A DNA stretch of 64,000 nucleotides from Mesocentrotus franciscanus (Eukaryota > Echinodermata > Echinoidea > Camarodonta > Strongylocentrotidae). Location: contig CP137684.1 of NCBI GenBank assembly GCA_037976565.1, positions 20,956,259-21,020,258 on the forward strand, given 5' to 3'. The notes under the pieces are model-generated. The model worked only from the letters and a program-made list of their open reading frames with translations. It ran no database searches and was not told the origin of the DNA. Made by a program: the position numbers and the translations under genes. Positions 23,233 through 35,359 of this stretch are shown here, in pieces. The stretch's first letter is position 1. The number at the start of each line of letters is the position of its first letter.

Positions 23233-24488
23233 CTGAAAGAGAAAAAAAGAAGATAAAAAAACATTTTCAGTTTAAGATAGAGTAGAGATCTGATAGAGTG
23301 ATTGCATTGTGAAAGAAACTGTCAGGAAGCAATGAGCCAAAGTTGATTATGTACTGTAACCCATGAGAATTGATGTTACTGTGATATTTTGAAATCATTA
23401 ATGACTTAATCTTGCTGAAAACCACATGCACACATAAATGGGTAATTGAGTATGAGACTACAAACACATGTGGCATGGAAGTTTGATCCAAACTTGTCCA
23501 TTCTCTCTTGTTATAATTCCTGAAGGGCATTCTTTGTCAGGAGATATATGAACTTCTTCTATGGCGGCATGAACGTCTTATAACGAGCTCGGCTATAATG
23601 AGATTTCGGCTATTACGAGCTAAATCACATGCCCCTAAAACAAAGAGAAACATTGTTAATCATTCCCATTATAACAAGCAATTTCACTGCTCTTCGTGTG
23701 TACGACAGGTCCTTGGAGTAAAACCTTCTTTCTTTGTTTCGATGTTGAGCTGAGCACTGGCTACACGTTGGAAGCAGGAAGCTCTAATATCCTAATGTAC
23801 ATGTACAGGACTACCACTTCACAGACACTGGCTTTTCAAGAAAGAGAGGTGTGACTAGAACAAAGATAATGATTGGACAGTCGATTGGGTAGGATGGCAG
23901 CATGCACAAGACAGGAATCCAGTTATATACACATAGTCTGCATATTTATCGGAGAAGCCGATATGATTGGCTTTTAAAGACAAAGTCAGTCTTATTCGGA
24001 GGTAATTAATGCAATATTCATGAGCAGGGGAAAAAATATGCAAGGGGTATGGTTCAAGACAGACTGAAATATTCCTTTATTTTGCGTGAAGTTAGCAACT
24101 GTAATCTCAGATCCTCATTTAATTAATCTAAGCAATTCATCATCAGGGTCGCTAACTTCAGCACGCGTGCACGCCCGCACCGTCGGTACGGTATGTAATT
24201 TTTTATTGTGCAGCAGTAATTACGTTTGCTGTGGATCCCGTGAGAAAGTGTATTTATAAAGTAACGTTAATAAGTCTTTGTTTTTAGGAAAAATTCTCAA
24301 AAAAAGATAAGAAAATTGACACGTAACATGTAAGAATCATAAGGACTTTTAAATCATGGCCATTATTTAAACAATTGATAAAGATTTACTTGATTTGGGG
24401 TATGTTTTAGTAGGAACCTAGGGCTAGGGTATCTCCTACTAGTCCTACTCCTAGACCAAAAATTTCTGTCTCTTTCGTTCGTAAGCCT

Positions 24489-24548
24489 CTTATTTGGGTA
24501 GGGTCGATCGGCTCCTCTAATGAGAGGAGCCGACCCTACCCAAATAAG
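24489..24548. repeat. 60-bp near-perfect palindrome
   Basis: CTTATTTGGGTAGGGTCG and GGCTCCTCT are followed by a loop of about four bases and the exact inverted series ending CCCTACCCAAATAAG. It could form a hairpin of about 27 bp. Confidence 0.85.
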
Positions 24549-25450
24549 ACTAGGGCTAGGGTGTCGGATCGCGCACCCGATGTTATGTGCTAAAATCCTT
24601 CCCATAGAGATTGCACATATCCCTATGCAGTCTATGTGCATTGCGCGATCAATCTGATCATGCAAACTTGGTCAATGTTTTTATTACCAAATTGAGATTC
24701 AAACCTTTATTGCTTGTGATCCTGAAGGTGATACTCAATAATTTAGGAGTCATATATATGAAAGAGCAGGTTAATCTTCATATTTCCAAAAGGGCGTCAT
24801 CTCGAAATTCAAAATATCTTGGTCAAAACACCGATTTCAAACATTGTTTCCTGGCTAGCTCCGAAATTTGCCACTTTTGAGATATGACGCCCCGAGCGAT
24901 AAGTAGTCCCAGAAGTAAGGAATATATCCATGCGCTTATTTTTCGCTAGCCCTAAGGGATCTCAAAGCCATTACAGTTTGAAAATACCCTTCCCCCCATT
25001 TTTCGGATTAATAGCTAAGTAGGGAAGGGTGAGCTCCGCTCAGCCCGAACCCATGGTGACAGCGCGTAAAATCCGCACATGCATATGTAGGCCTGTTTTG
25101 AAAGCCCCTTTTTGGTAGTCGACTACACGATGATATTTTTTGGACGATTAATCGACTAGTCGGTAATATAGACTATTATCAGCGGTGGGCAGCGCTGGGC
25201 GCGCCCGCCCAGCACTAATTTCACATAAAACCTGCTTTAAATGTAACTATTTGTGAAGAAAAGAAGTACTTACATTCATATTTCCGTCTTTAATCGTGTT
25301 TTATTTGCAATTGTACAGGATTCCTGTTTTCAATTCGACAATAAATGATTTTTTTAAAAGATTTGTCGAGTGTTGTTTGTCAAAATATGTTACGATTCAC
25401 GAAAACTGCCATGATGAATTTACCGTACGTACAGTACCGATGTACATGTA

Positions 25451-26030
25451 CTGTAAATCTCTGTGTATAAGGCGCACTTTTTTGCCGCCGAAAAAAAATT
25501 GAAAGTCGGGGGTGCGTCTTATACACGGGTACAAAAACAAAACAAAAAACAAAAAAAAACCAAAAAAAAAAAAATCATTTTTTTTGTTTAAAGTTTCGAT
25601 TTGTGCCCCTCCACCTGGCGCTATGCCCGGCAATGTCTCCCAGCTCAGTAATCGGTGTGTTGACTCACCACTCGGAAACTAGAACACTCAAATTTGTCTT
25701 TCATCTTGGTTTGAAAGTAATCCTTCTAATAGATGTCAATATGTAGTTTATAATAATTCCTCCAATTTTTCTTCTATTACACATGGCATACCACATCCTA
25801 TCCTAGGTCCTCTACTGTTTTTAATTTACATTAATGATCTTACACATTCTTCTAAAAAACGACATTGTTCCTATTATTTGTGACAAGTTCACAAGCACAA
25901 ATCGGCGCCTTCAACTGCACCTCGCAGTTAAATGAAAGACCTTCCCCGCGTGGGTTTTTTAACACAGACCTGGAAAAAAAAAAGGGGTGCGCCTTATACA
26001 CGGGTGCGCCTTATACACGGAGATTTACGG
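25451..26030. mobile_element. TA-flanked MITE carrying a LINE fragment
   Basis: The ends CTGTAAATCTCTGTGTATAA and TTATACACGGAGATTTACGG are inverted and flanked by TA on each side. Inside each end are further copies of GTGCG(C/T)CTTATACACGGGT. The interior includes the reverse-transcriptase relic at 25716-25862. Confidence 0.75.
25716..25862 (+). pseudogene. Non-LTR retrotransposon reverse-transcriptase relic
   Basis: In one frame the stretch reads SNRCQYVVYNN, then ITHGIPHPILGPLLFLIYIN and DLTHSSK. This matches the G(V/I)PQGS-ILGPLLFLIYINDL block just before the catalytic YxDD box in RTs of the Jockey/CR1 sort. The fragment is about 49 codons, lacks the YADD box, and is degraded (PHP replaces PQGS). 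It is dead and seems captured inside the TA-flanked element. Confidence 0.75.
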
Positions 26031-27169
26031 TATGTATAACGGTCAGTGATAACGGTACGTATCATACGTAAATATGGGTAAATTCAATATGGCCGCCCAG
26101 GCTCGTTCGATTACTGTTCTTATAAATATTTTTTTTTAATATGGTAAATAAAAAAGATCGTAACTTATTTTATATATTACATTGTAAAAGTTGTCCGCAA
26201 TTGTTACACTTATGTATCATGTAGCCAACACACGTACACACACTCAAAATACGAAATACACTCAAATTCCCAAAGCCAACCACCAGACACATATTTAGAA
26301 TCGACAAACATCCATCTTCACGGTAGTCAAAAACATCAATCAACCAGAAATATTACAATAATAATAGTTCAACAAATAAAATATTGCATATTTGTAGGTT
26401 CGTGACAGGTATTTACATACAAATTATAGCTAGAATTTTCACTACATGAATTATCACACGTGGGGCAATGCACATTTGTATTTACTGCACGTACGTCAAC
26501 AATTTGGTTTGAGCCAGCCCGCTAGTTGTTTGCTTCTAAGTTAAGGTTAGGTAGGAATTTGATTTATTTTAAACTTCCTTGACAATGTCTTAGAAAGTAG
26601 AATTATTGTGACAGATTTCTATTTCACATCCATTTAGACTCTTTTTAGGCGATGTTCTTGGGTTCCCAATGAGTCATGGAGTATTCGGTTATCAAGTTCA
26701 TTATTCGACTACTGGCTTTATCGGGCCGCTTCGGGCGGGCAGTCGATTAAACGATTACATGAAACGGGTGTGTTTATGAATTAGCGAACGGACCCGCACA
26801 TGGACTAAGACAGAGGTGGGGCTTGCGATCGCGCTCAAATTGCGCGTACGCTTGCATATCGCACGATACAGCTGTTTAGCTATAATTAGCAAAACAAAAT
26901 AACTCTGCGTGTACGTCTTTTTCGTTGATTCTGACAAAAATAGGATGAATATTGCATAGATTTTTGGGGGGCTGTATCTTTTGATAGAAACATCGGTAAG
27001 TCTTGAAATTTGAAATGTATTATTCTGAGTAAATGATTTTATCAATTATCCAACCATAATTGTGAAAAACGATCCAAAAAGGGAAAATTGAAAAATCGTG
27101 CAGACACCATACTGTTACTAGGGCGCTAATGTACTTTCGTATCCATTTTTGGAGCCGTAACTCCGGCGT

Positions 27170-27350
27170 GGAGACAATTGCACACCGTACCGACGGTGGA
27201 GTGCGTGAGCGCGCGCGTGCGTGAAGTTAGCGACTGTAATCTCAGATTAAATTAATCTTTTAAAGATTAAATTAATCTAACAATTCATCATTACAGTCGC
27301 TAACTTCACGCACGCCCGTGCACCTCACCGTCGGTACGGTATGCAATTGT
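27170..27350. repeat. Large palindrome, arms about 80 bp
   Basis: ACCGTACCGACGGTG, GTGCGTGAAGTTAGCGACTG and AGATTAAATTAATCTT on the left are mirrored by AAGATTAAATTAATCT, CAGTCGCTAACTTCACGCAC and CACCGTCGGTACGGT on the right. The centre is near 27262. The right arm leads into the repeat also seen at 24145-24420. Confidence 0.8.
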
Positions 27351-27698
27351 ATTGTGCAGTGCTCAGTTTGCCGTGAATCCCGTGAGAAAGTGTATATTAT
27401 AAGTCTTTGTTTTTAGGAAAAATACTCCAAAAAAAGAAAAGAAAATTGACACGAAACAGGTAAGAAAAATAACGAATTTTAAATCATGACTATTCTTTGA
27501 ACAGTTGATGAAGATCTGGTTGATTTTTTGGTATGTTTTAGTAGGGTATCTCCACGCAGGAGTTACGAGTAAAAAAAATGGATACGAAAGTAAACCTACA
27601 CTAGCGCCACGACTCGCACACTAGTAGTAGTACTAGTAGAGGCTATAGCCCAAGACTGCAAGTGCAAGAGGAATTTTCGGTCTAGTGACTGTCTAGAG

Positions 27699-27869
27699 CC
27701 GAATCCGGGCTAACTCGGCCCACCCTATGGGCGAACTCGGCCTTGCTGTAAAAACGGTCCCCTAACCCTAACCCTAACCCTAAACCTGCAAAAAATGACC
27801 GTTTTACAGCGAGGCCGAGTTCGCCCGGAGACCGAGTTCGCCTGGAGGCCGAGTTGGCCCGACTCCCTA
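27699..27869. mobile_element. Foldback MITE with telomere-like core, copy 1
   Basis: Inverted arms built on GGGCTAACTCGGCC and GGCCGAGTTGGCCC enclose TAACCCTAACCCTAACCCTA and paired AAAACGGTC / GACCGTTTT. Related copies are at 49566-49733 and 59702-59872. Confidence 0.75.
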
Positions 27870-28086
27870 GGCCTAGAGCTGAGCCGAGGGCTAGCTAGGG
27901 GTCTATAGCCTTTACTCTCTAGGTATCTCCACGCCGGAGCTAAGTAGGCCTACGGGTCAAAGTAGGGATATGATTCTGGATTAGCGCCTCGTTTATAGTT
28001 AGCCTATATGTAATCACATTCATATTAGGCCTAGGCCTAGGCCTACGGAGTACGGTTATTTTAAAATCTAAAGATAGTTTACTCAC

Positions 28087-28367
28087 TTTGAATCGGACCC
28101 AAGGAGATTAGAACCATCCGCCGCATGATCAAGCAGCATCACAGCCAAATCACGGGTGGGAACTTGCAATTGATTGGCGAGCGCGAACCATCGCCCGTGT
28201 ACTTCCAACTCCAACCAAAGAGCTTTATTCCGAGTTCTGTATTCCTTCATCCTCAGTGATCTTCTTTCCTTTCTGTCGCTGCTTGACAGCACCGTAGGTC
28301 TCCCCATCTTTTTTTTAGCAGGCAGACCAAGCGGCAGACCAGTACCAGTATTTTCTTCTTTCTCCAT
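28087..28367 (-). CDS. First exon of zinc-finger copy B (AT-hook and W/LL module)
   Basis: ATG at 28367 opens a frame of 93 codons plus two bases, ending at the donor TCAAA|GTGAGT (exon end 28087, phase 2). That phase fits the acidic exon at 23232. The product begins MEKEENTGTG, has a basic KKKMGRPTVL segment with a GRP core like an AT hook, a Lys/Arg-rich SSDRKERRSLRMKEYRTR stretch, then RWFALANQLQVPTRDLAVML followed by LDH. This last part resembles the other candidate first exons (W, then T-x-D-x2-A-x2-LL). The intron 95-135 bp downstream shares TCAAAGTAGGGATATGATTC with the intron after the 61.5-kb exon, supporting common origin. No 5' UTR boundary or promoter was recognised. Confidence 0.75.
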
Positions 28368-28639
28368 GTTGTTGTCTGGTTGTGACTATAGACTGTACAT
28401 GTGAATGTGTCGATCTTTAACGTTGCGCGCATATGCGCATGCAGCTAGCATGCATGCAATTAAATGTTCATGCTATCGCGTATCGAAGAGGTCAGTGTAC
28501 GTGTACGTATACCGTGTACCGGGAGAAAACCCCCGTCTAAGAAATCCTGGATCCGCGCCTGCTGGTTTTTTCGGTAACACTTAGCGCCTTGGGGCGCCAA
28601 GTGTTACCCTGGTGTTTCGGTATAAAATCGCCTCATTTT

Positions 28640-28960
28640 GTCACAGAATACACTCAAAACTGTCTTTTGTAACAAAATTATGTTAAACAATATATTTTGT
28701 TACAAAATGACTTTGTGCCGAATTCATTCTGTAATATACAATTTTTTTTTTTGTGGACGGAATAAATTTCGTACGCGTAGGGCCTATTCATTTTCCTTCT
28801 GTGTACCAAATTCATTCTGTATTAAATACAAAATGTTTTTTTGTGGACGGAATAAATTTCGTACGCGTACTTATTTTCATTCTGTGTACTAAATTCATTC
28901 TGTAATACAAAATGTTTTTTTTTGTGGACGGAATAAATTTCGTAGCTAGGGTACTCATTT
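28640..28960 (+). repeat. Tandem repeat, 81-90-bp units
   Basis: GTGGACGGAATAAATTTCGT begins units at 28753, 28843 and 28924. Each unit also has AAATTCATTCTGTA and ACAAAATG followed by a T run. It lies just upstream of the first exon of copy B. Confidence 0.8.
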
Positions 28961-29008
28961 GTTTCTTTTCACGGAATTATAGTCCGTGCATTTATTTTTG
29001 TCTTTTAA

Positions 29009-29771
29009 AGTACAAGTCCACTCCAAAAATAATTTGCCTTTAATAGAAGCAGAACAATCAGAAAAACCAATCAAAAAAGTTTGAGCAAAATTGGATAACT
29101 AATAAGAAAGTTATGAATTTTTGAAAAAGTATGTAAAACCAAAAAATAATGGAAATCACTATACAAATTGCCAACTTGGTTATCAGTTTGTGACGTCATG
29201 TCTGTCAATTGCTTTATAGTTTAATCCCATTAATTTCCCTTGAGTCCCCCAAAACTTGATTTCCACATGCGTTTGCCCAGGTTATATGATTTGTATCATA
29301 TTGCTTGCATGACATTTTCACAAAAATGTTATGAACTTTGAAGAATTGATACTATTTTCTGAATATTGTATATTCATAATTATTGATTTTTATATAAATA
29401 GTTTATCAAAATTCACATTTTTCATGATTTAACTGGAAAAAAATCCTCTATATTAGTGCATCCACACAAAAACATATTACTATCAATCTAACTTGGATGC
29501 TGGTGTGAAGAAATAAGATTCTTAGGGGAAAATAAGAAATTTATATTATCAATATAAAGAAAATGATTAGTGGATAGTGAGGACATGACGTCACAGACTC
29601 ATGAGTGAGTTGCCAATTTGTGTAGTGATTTTCAAAGTTTTTCATGTCATTAAAAATTCATAGGCCTAACTTTCTTATTAGTTATCCGATTTTGCTCAAA
29701 CTTTTTTGATTGGTTTGTCTGATTTTTCTGGTTCTATTGAAAGTAAATTATTTTTGGATTGGACTTGCCCT
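29009..29771. mobile_element. 763-bp TTAA element (CAAGTCCACTCC family)
   Basis: TTAA at 29005-29008 and 29772-29775 flank inverted arms about 90 bp long. The left arm starts AGTACAAGTCCACTCCAAAA; the right arm ends TTTTTGGATTGGACTTGCCCT. Inner parts (GATTGGTT, TTGAGCAAAATTGGATAACT) are also inverted. It has no coding frame. Confidence 0.85.
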
Positions 29772-29809
29772 TTAAGTCCTCTCCAAGGGACTTGATAGTG
29801 AGGCCTAAT

Positions 29810-30065
29810 GCCTCACGGAAGGGTACCAGCGCGCATTGAATTGGTTGTGAACTCGGACCTCTCGGTTACAAGACCACTGCTCTACCACTGAGCCATCACG
29901 CCTCCTCGATGATAAGAAAGGCATTACACAAATTGGCCAGTTGTATTTTCTTGACCTACTGAGTTAATACAGAAATCAGTGACACAAGTAGAGGAGTTTT
30001 ATTCTTTGTTTGGAGGGATGACTGTTTAAGAGATGTTGAAATGATTGATTGTGAACAGTGACAAG
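29810..30065 (-). mobile_element. tRNA-Thr-like SINE, copy 2
   Basis: This is a close copy of 12455-12740. On the - strand GATGGCTCAGTGGTAGAGCA, GTCTTGTAACC and GAGAGGTCCGAGTTC form a recognisable tRNA-like head. It sits directly beside the TTAA element ending at 29771. Confidence 0.7.
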
Positions 30066-30399
30066 ATAAATTGAGCATTGTAAATTTTATTCACATAATT
30101 ATGATATTTATTCAAAAATATAAAGTTCAATGTCATTTTCTTGACTACTACTCATTAATCCTGCACTCCCAAAAGAACGGAAAATTACTGGTATCCTACA
30201 GCACCAAGCTGAAAGCAAGACGCCCCAAGAAGAATTATTGCATTATAACTTACAGAAGGTTTTCAAAGTATGCAAATAATTTATGTTCGATCAAATTTCT
30301 TTTGAAAAGATCCTTAAAGTTCCGATTTCGGAAATGAAATGGGTTACAATTTTAACTGAACCTGTTCAAGTGAAGACCAGGCCCGTAGCCACGGGGTGC

Positions 30400-33060
30400 C
30401 CAAAAAAAATTCCAAGATCAGACACCCCTCCTCTTAGACCCCTCCCCAGGACGTCAATCAATTACATATTACATATAAACCATGACTTATTTTCAATTCC
30501 ATACAAGTGATTTATGTTCGTGATAATCACATGATTTTCAACAAAATGCGCGTTTCTTCATTTCTGTTGCAAACTGACACATTCCCAAATAGCCAGGAAG
30601 GGCATAATTGTTTTTTTTTTAATAGTCACTAATGGGCCTTAGTGGCCACTAACAGTAACACTAGTAGATAACCGTAGGCTATATCCAGTTTAGCGAAAAG
30701 TCTGGATACGGCGTATGTCCGGCCTGCGTCTTTTTTCCCGTAAGGTAGCCATCCTGTCGCTGCATTTGATTGGCTCAATAGGACCTATACGTCATGCGCT
30801 CGTCATCAATATTCATGATACGCACGCACACAGAATCTGATGCTATAATAAATTTATCAAATATGAGATTTCATACAAAAATTACAAATGCAAAGCTAAG
30901 TTTACTTTAAATAAGTGACATTGCGACAAAATCGGGAGACTTACAGTAAACGATGGACTACCCAGGTCGTAACTTGTCCATAATCATTAGACATACTGGT
31001 TAATTTGGACCCCACCTAGGGCCCTAAATCGGGCCCCTCGATGCTCACCTGACGGTAATTTAGTGCCTAAAACCCCTGAACTTCCGGTGGCTTTGCCCCC
31101 CTGGACCTAACCAAGGGCCCTAATATATGCGGACCCCTGGATACTCATCTGACCGTTATTCAATGCCTAAAACCCCTGAGCTTCCGGGGGCTCCGCCCCC
31201 TGCACCCCACGCCAATTAATGACCTGCCAGTGTCACAAATAAGGTATAAAAATATGCTCATCTGACCGTAATCAAATGCCTAAAACCCCTGAACTTCCGG
31301 TGGTTCTGCCCCCTCCAGTGGCGGATCCAGGGGGGGGGGGCCCTGAATGCTCAATTACCGTTATAAAATGCCTCAAATCCCCGAGTTTCAGGGGGCTGAG
31401 CCCCCTGGACCCCACGCCAATTAGTGACCTGCCAGTGTCATGAATAAGGTAATTAAATGCCCATCCCCTGAGCTTCCGGGGACTCTGCCCCTTGACCCCT
31501 GCCGGGGCTTTCCCCCTAGACCCCACGCCAATTTACACTACGCTCTTCCTGATCGTAAATACTTTAGCCTACCCCCCAACCACTTTGAAAAACGTTCAGC
31601 GGGGCCTGCATGTAAGAGTGGGGTGATGCGGATTTTTTTGTCTGCCAGCCCCCTCCCCAAACTTTTTTGCTCATTATACGCCACTGCATGGGAGAATAGA
31701 TGGACATCTACTTCTAGGATCGGGGAAGGAGATAGACAACAGGGAAAGAGACACTAAGGGGTGTTCCTGTGAGAGACAGAGGGAGAAGGGGGTGGTATAC
31801 AACACATGTTCTGGCAACAACTACTCTGCAGTCGACCACTAAACCTGACCTTAACCCTATCCCAAAATCCACAAGTAAACTAAAACCTAATCACAACCAT
31901 AAGAGTAAAGCAAGAGCAAATGATAATCATTAGAGTAAGATAGAAGTGTCCAGGGAAGGGGTGTAGAGAGAGAGGGGTGGAGAGGGAGATCGAGAGAGGA
32001 AACGGGAGAGAGAGAGAGAGAGAGAGAGGGGGAAGAGAGATTATAGATGATGGTTAAAACATACAGCCAGCTAGCTGACAGCTAGGGAGAGAGATATAGA
32101 TATATGCTCGACTTCATTTACATGTACGGTACCAGGCCACAAAACACAAAATCTGTATGTAAATCACTGTAAAATCAAAACATTTGCTAGACATGTCTTC
32201 TGCCAATTGGTAATAATAAGGTGCCTTTATTGCAGCAAGAAATACTAAGTTCAAAATTGCAGTGTTTGTAATTCATCAATAATGCACAATGCAGCATGAA
32301 TCTTTGGCATATTATGGACCATTTGAAGATCGCTGAAGGTTTTGTGCAAGCATACGTTTTGGGGTTGGTATTCTGAAAACTACGGTATGTCAAGTCCCAA
32401 AGTTATTTGCAATTTAAGTTTTAGGTTTAGGGTAAGGGTACAGGATTAAAGTTCAGAATTTAAAAAGCCATTGTCGCAGGACAAAGTGACCTACGACCGG
32501 TTCACATGCTTGTAAGAAACAAGGGAAACGCTCTCGGCGGTCTCGCTTGCATTACGCAATTCGATAAGATGAAAAATTGACGTTGGCCCATCAGCAGGCC
32601 CCCCAAAATGAAATCCTTTCAATATAATCAGCATTTTGAAGTGAATATTGACTAAGAATCATCAGAAGAATTATTCACTATTATATACCTCACTTTAGAA
32701 ATCTAGCCATCTGATTGGTCGAAATTGGAGTCGTGATTTCAAGCCATGCCCCACTCACAGGGCATAGCAATAGCCCACAGGGCCTAGTTAAAAGTTTCTA
32801 CCCTCTGCCTCATTATCCTGCGATTCCCATTGGTTTACTGCGAACCCCATTGGTTTGCGTGTTAAAATTGTCTACGTGCGAGCACGGACGCCATATACAG
32901 TGCTCTTTGTCTGCGATTCCCAAATGATTGAAACTTTCGCTCGAAGATTAAGCGAAGATTAACAGACAGTGTTTCAGATTTTCTGTGACGTTTTAACAAA
33001 TTTTTACTCACTAAAAGGCTAAGGTAAGAATTCTTGGTAGATTTTTGTTTTAATTCGGCA
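30400..33060. other. Intergenic spacer with low-copy tandem units, no gene
   Basis: About 31000-31560 holds degenerate tandem units with CCTAAAACCCCTGA, CTTCCGG(T/G)GGCT, CCCCACGCCAATTA and ATGCTCATCTGACCGTAAT. The same unit family recurs at 51590-51900. Around 31960-32040 is a (GA)n-rich tract. I see no exon or RNA gene elsewhere in this stretch. Confidence 0.55.
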
Positions 33061-33069
33061 TATAAAAGT

Positions 33070-33256
33070 CATATCGACTGCTTTAATACTCGAGGACTAG
33101 CTGTTTCTATACTGGCTCGCGGGATAGTTGAATCCCCTGCTATCACCCCGAGGCGCGCCTGGGTGGGCGGGGCGCCGACCTCGGGGTGATAGCAGGGGAT
33201 TCAACTATCCCTTGAGCGTATAGAAACAGCTAGTCCTCTCGTAGCAGTCGATATAA
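33070..33256. repeat. 187-bp palindrome, arms about 80 bp
   Basis: ATATCGACTGCT, AGGACTAGCTGTTTCTATAC, GGGATAGTTGAATCCCCTGC and TATCACCCCGAGG are mirrored by CCTCGGGGTGATA, GCAGGGGATTCAACTATCCC, GTATAGAAACAGCTAGTCCT and AGCAGTCGATAT. The central loop is about 30 bp and GC-rich. Confidence 0.88.
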
Positions 33257-33279
33257 CTATATTATTTGTACCAAGATTG

Positions 33280-33840
33280 ATAACTTTCATGAAATATGAA
33301 CAAATAACAAAAATTGATTTGTTAATTCTCATATTAAGTTGTGAAAACATAATCCAAGTCTACTGACCAAAAATGACCTTTGACCTTGACTTTGTGACCT
33401 GGAATTTGTGTCATATAATTTGTGATACTTGATAAACCTTTGATACAAGTTTCATGGAATTTGAACAAACACTTATGAAATTATGCTAAAAATTCAAAAT
33501 CTTGACCTTTGGTTAAATTTTGATGTTGATGCCACAACATAGTCTAGGTTTGTTGACCCGAAACGACCTTTGACCGAGACTTAATGACCTGAAATTCTAT
33601 TCACATGATTGGGGATACTTGATAACCCTTTAGTCTAAGTTTCATTGAATAAGAACGTATACTTTGATGATCCCACAACATAGTCTAAGTTTGTTGACCT
33701 GAAATGACCTTGACTTGTCTTTGTAACCTGAAATTCTACTTACATGATCGGGGGTACTTGATAACCCTTTCGGCCAAGTTTTATTGAATAAGAACGTATA
33801 CTTTCAAAATTATATTCAAAATTCAAAATTTAACCTTGGG
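33280..33840 (+). repeat. Tandem repeat, about 180-bp units
   Basis: Three degenerate units contain GACCTTTGACC, GATACTTGATAA(A/C)CCTTT and AAGTTTCATTGAAT. The element's end (GATGTTGACGCCGCCGTC at about 34713 to GCAGGTGAGAC at about 34776) lies beyond an inserted TTAA element. An inverted relative lies at about 62090-62350. Confidence 0.7.
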
Positions 33841-33844
33841 TTAA

Positions 33845-34702
33845 AGTTACTCGATAACATTGTTTAAGTTGATGAAAAAACGGCGTAATTTTGGTATGAA
33901 ATGTTGCTTATTATATTCCTTCTACTGTACTAACCCTCTAGCTTTTAAAAAATCCTGAAAAAATTTCTCAAATGACAAAGATATTTATGGTTTTCTTTGA
34001 AGGCGTCACTGGTCAACACCTTCTAATATCACCTTCTAATTTTTGAATTTTCCTAACCGTTTTTACATGAAAATAAGACACAAGACAGGATTTTTAAAAT
34101 CTTTCAACACTTAAATGTCTGGAAAGATATATAGAGCCAATTCATAGCTTTGTTACGATTTACATTCACCTAAAATGTAATTAAAGAGTAATAATATAGT
34201 TGGGAGAATTAAGGAACTGATCAGATCAGTTTTTCCCAATTTTTATCGTTAATAAATGACTAAGATTATTTTTACATGAATGCCTTTTCTGTTTTTTGTT
34301 TTTCTTGTAATGAATTTGTCTGGTTTAATTCTATATGTTGATGTTTTGTGTCATTTTAATCTTTGTATTTTTATCCTGTTTTTAGTATATTTAAGAAAAT
34401 GTTTATGTAAATTTTATTATCTTTGGGAATAACCTAGATAGGCCATTGGCCTCTGTTTTTCCCACCATATTATGATTTCAATTGTAGATGTTTCATTTTA
34501 ACGTTTGTTATTGTATATATGCATATAAATTGTACTTGTGGTGTTTTTTTTTTAATCAGATGTGGAAATAAAACTTGAACTTGAACTTGAATAATGGTCT
34601 GTTTTCACTCAAACTTTCAGATTATCTTTAATTTTACATCTAGCATTGAATTCACTACCTTAGCATTATTTTCTCTCATCTGAACAATGTTACCTAGTCC
34701 CT
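33845..34702. mobile_element. 858-bp TTAA element inserted in a tandem-repeat element
   Basis: TTAA at 33841-33844 and 34703-34706 flank ends AGTTACTCGATAACATTGTT and AACAATGTTACCTAGTCCCT. The interior is an inverted relative of 18106-18621. The host repeat continues across it: CCTTGG before and GTGTTTGATGTTGACGCC after match the uninterrupted inverted copy near 62140-62185. Confidence 0.82.
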
Positions 34703-35359
34703 TTAAGTGTTTGATGTTGACGCCGCCGTCATCCGAAAAGTGGCGCCTATGTCTCGCTTTTTTCTACGCAGGTGAGACAAAAATGACAACTTTGACTACG
34801 ATTGCATTCCTCTTCTTTTTTAAAATCATGTTTACAAGTAAAAATACATTTGTAAAGCAGTGAACAGCATTTTCAATCAATTTTGCACAAGTTAGAGCTG
34901 CCTGCTATGGATAAGACTTCATACTGATTCAGCCTACTCTGTTCAATGTGTAAAAAGCTGCTTGGGGTAACCTAAATCCTAAGCTATCTTTGATGATACA
35001 AACCCTGAAACAAATAATGGATCATTACTGAATGGAAATATAATACATGTATAATGTATGTTAACCAGCACAACAAAACCACAAAAAATTTGCCAAAGAT
35101 TTTTTTTTTTTAGTTGAGGTCTGTTTCTGATATACTACATGTACATATATATAGAACTCATCAAAATTCCTAACACACCACAAAAATAGAAGGTTATTTT
35201 GAAGATAAGTGCATTTAAAGTTTGGAGTATACAGAAGAGAGTAGCCGATCATAAAGCTTTGGTGATTCTAAATGTTTGAATTTGATAGAAGTATACTCTT
35301 TCAGGTAATACACGCAACTACAATATTACCTCACTGACCAAATACATGTACCCCTTAAA

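Larger units (their letters stand above)
23233..28086 (-). other. Intron 1 of copy B, transposon-rich
   Basis: No exon was found inside. 23265-23545 is collinear with 48180-48480 in copy A. About 24100-24420 and 27230-27560 are direct copies sharing GTCGCTAACTTCA, ACCGTCGGTACGGTATG, CCGTGAGAAAGTGTAT and AAGTCTTTGTTTTTAGGAAA. Another relative of their right part lies, inverted, at about 58600-58665. 23565-23700 has TATAACGAGCTCGGCTATAA-type text, also seen near 48865. Confidence 0.6.

Noticed and set aside
24363..24665. 100-codon - strand frame
   Set aside because: It runs through the 60-bp palindrome and a repeat copied at 53810-53900, so it is transposon-derived and without domain signal.
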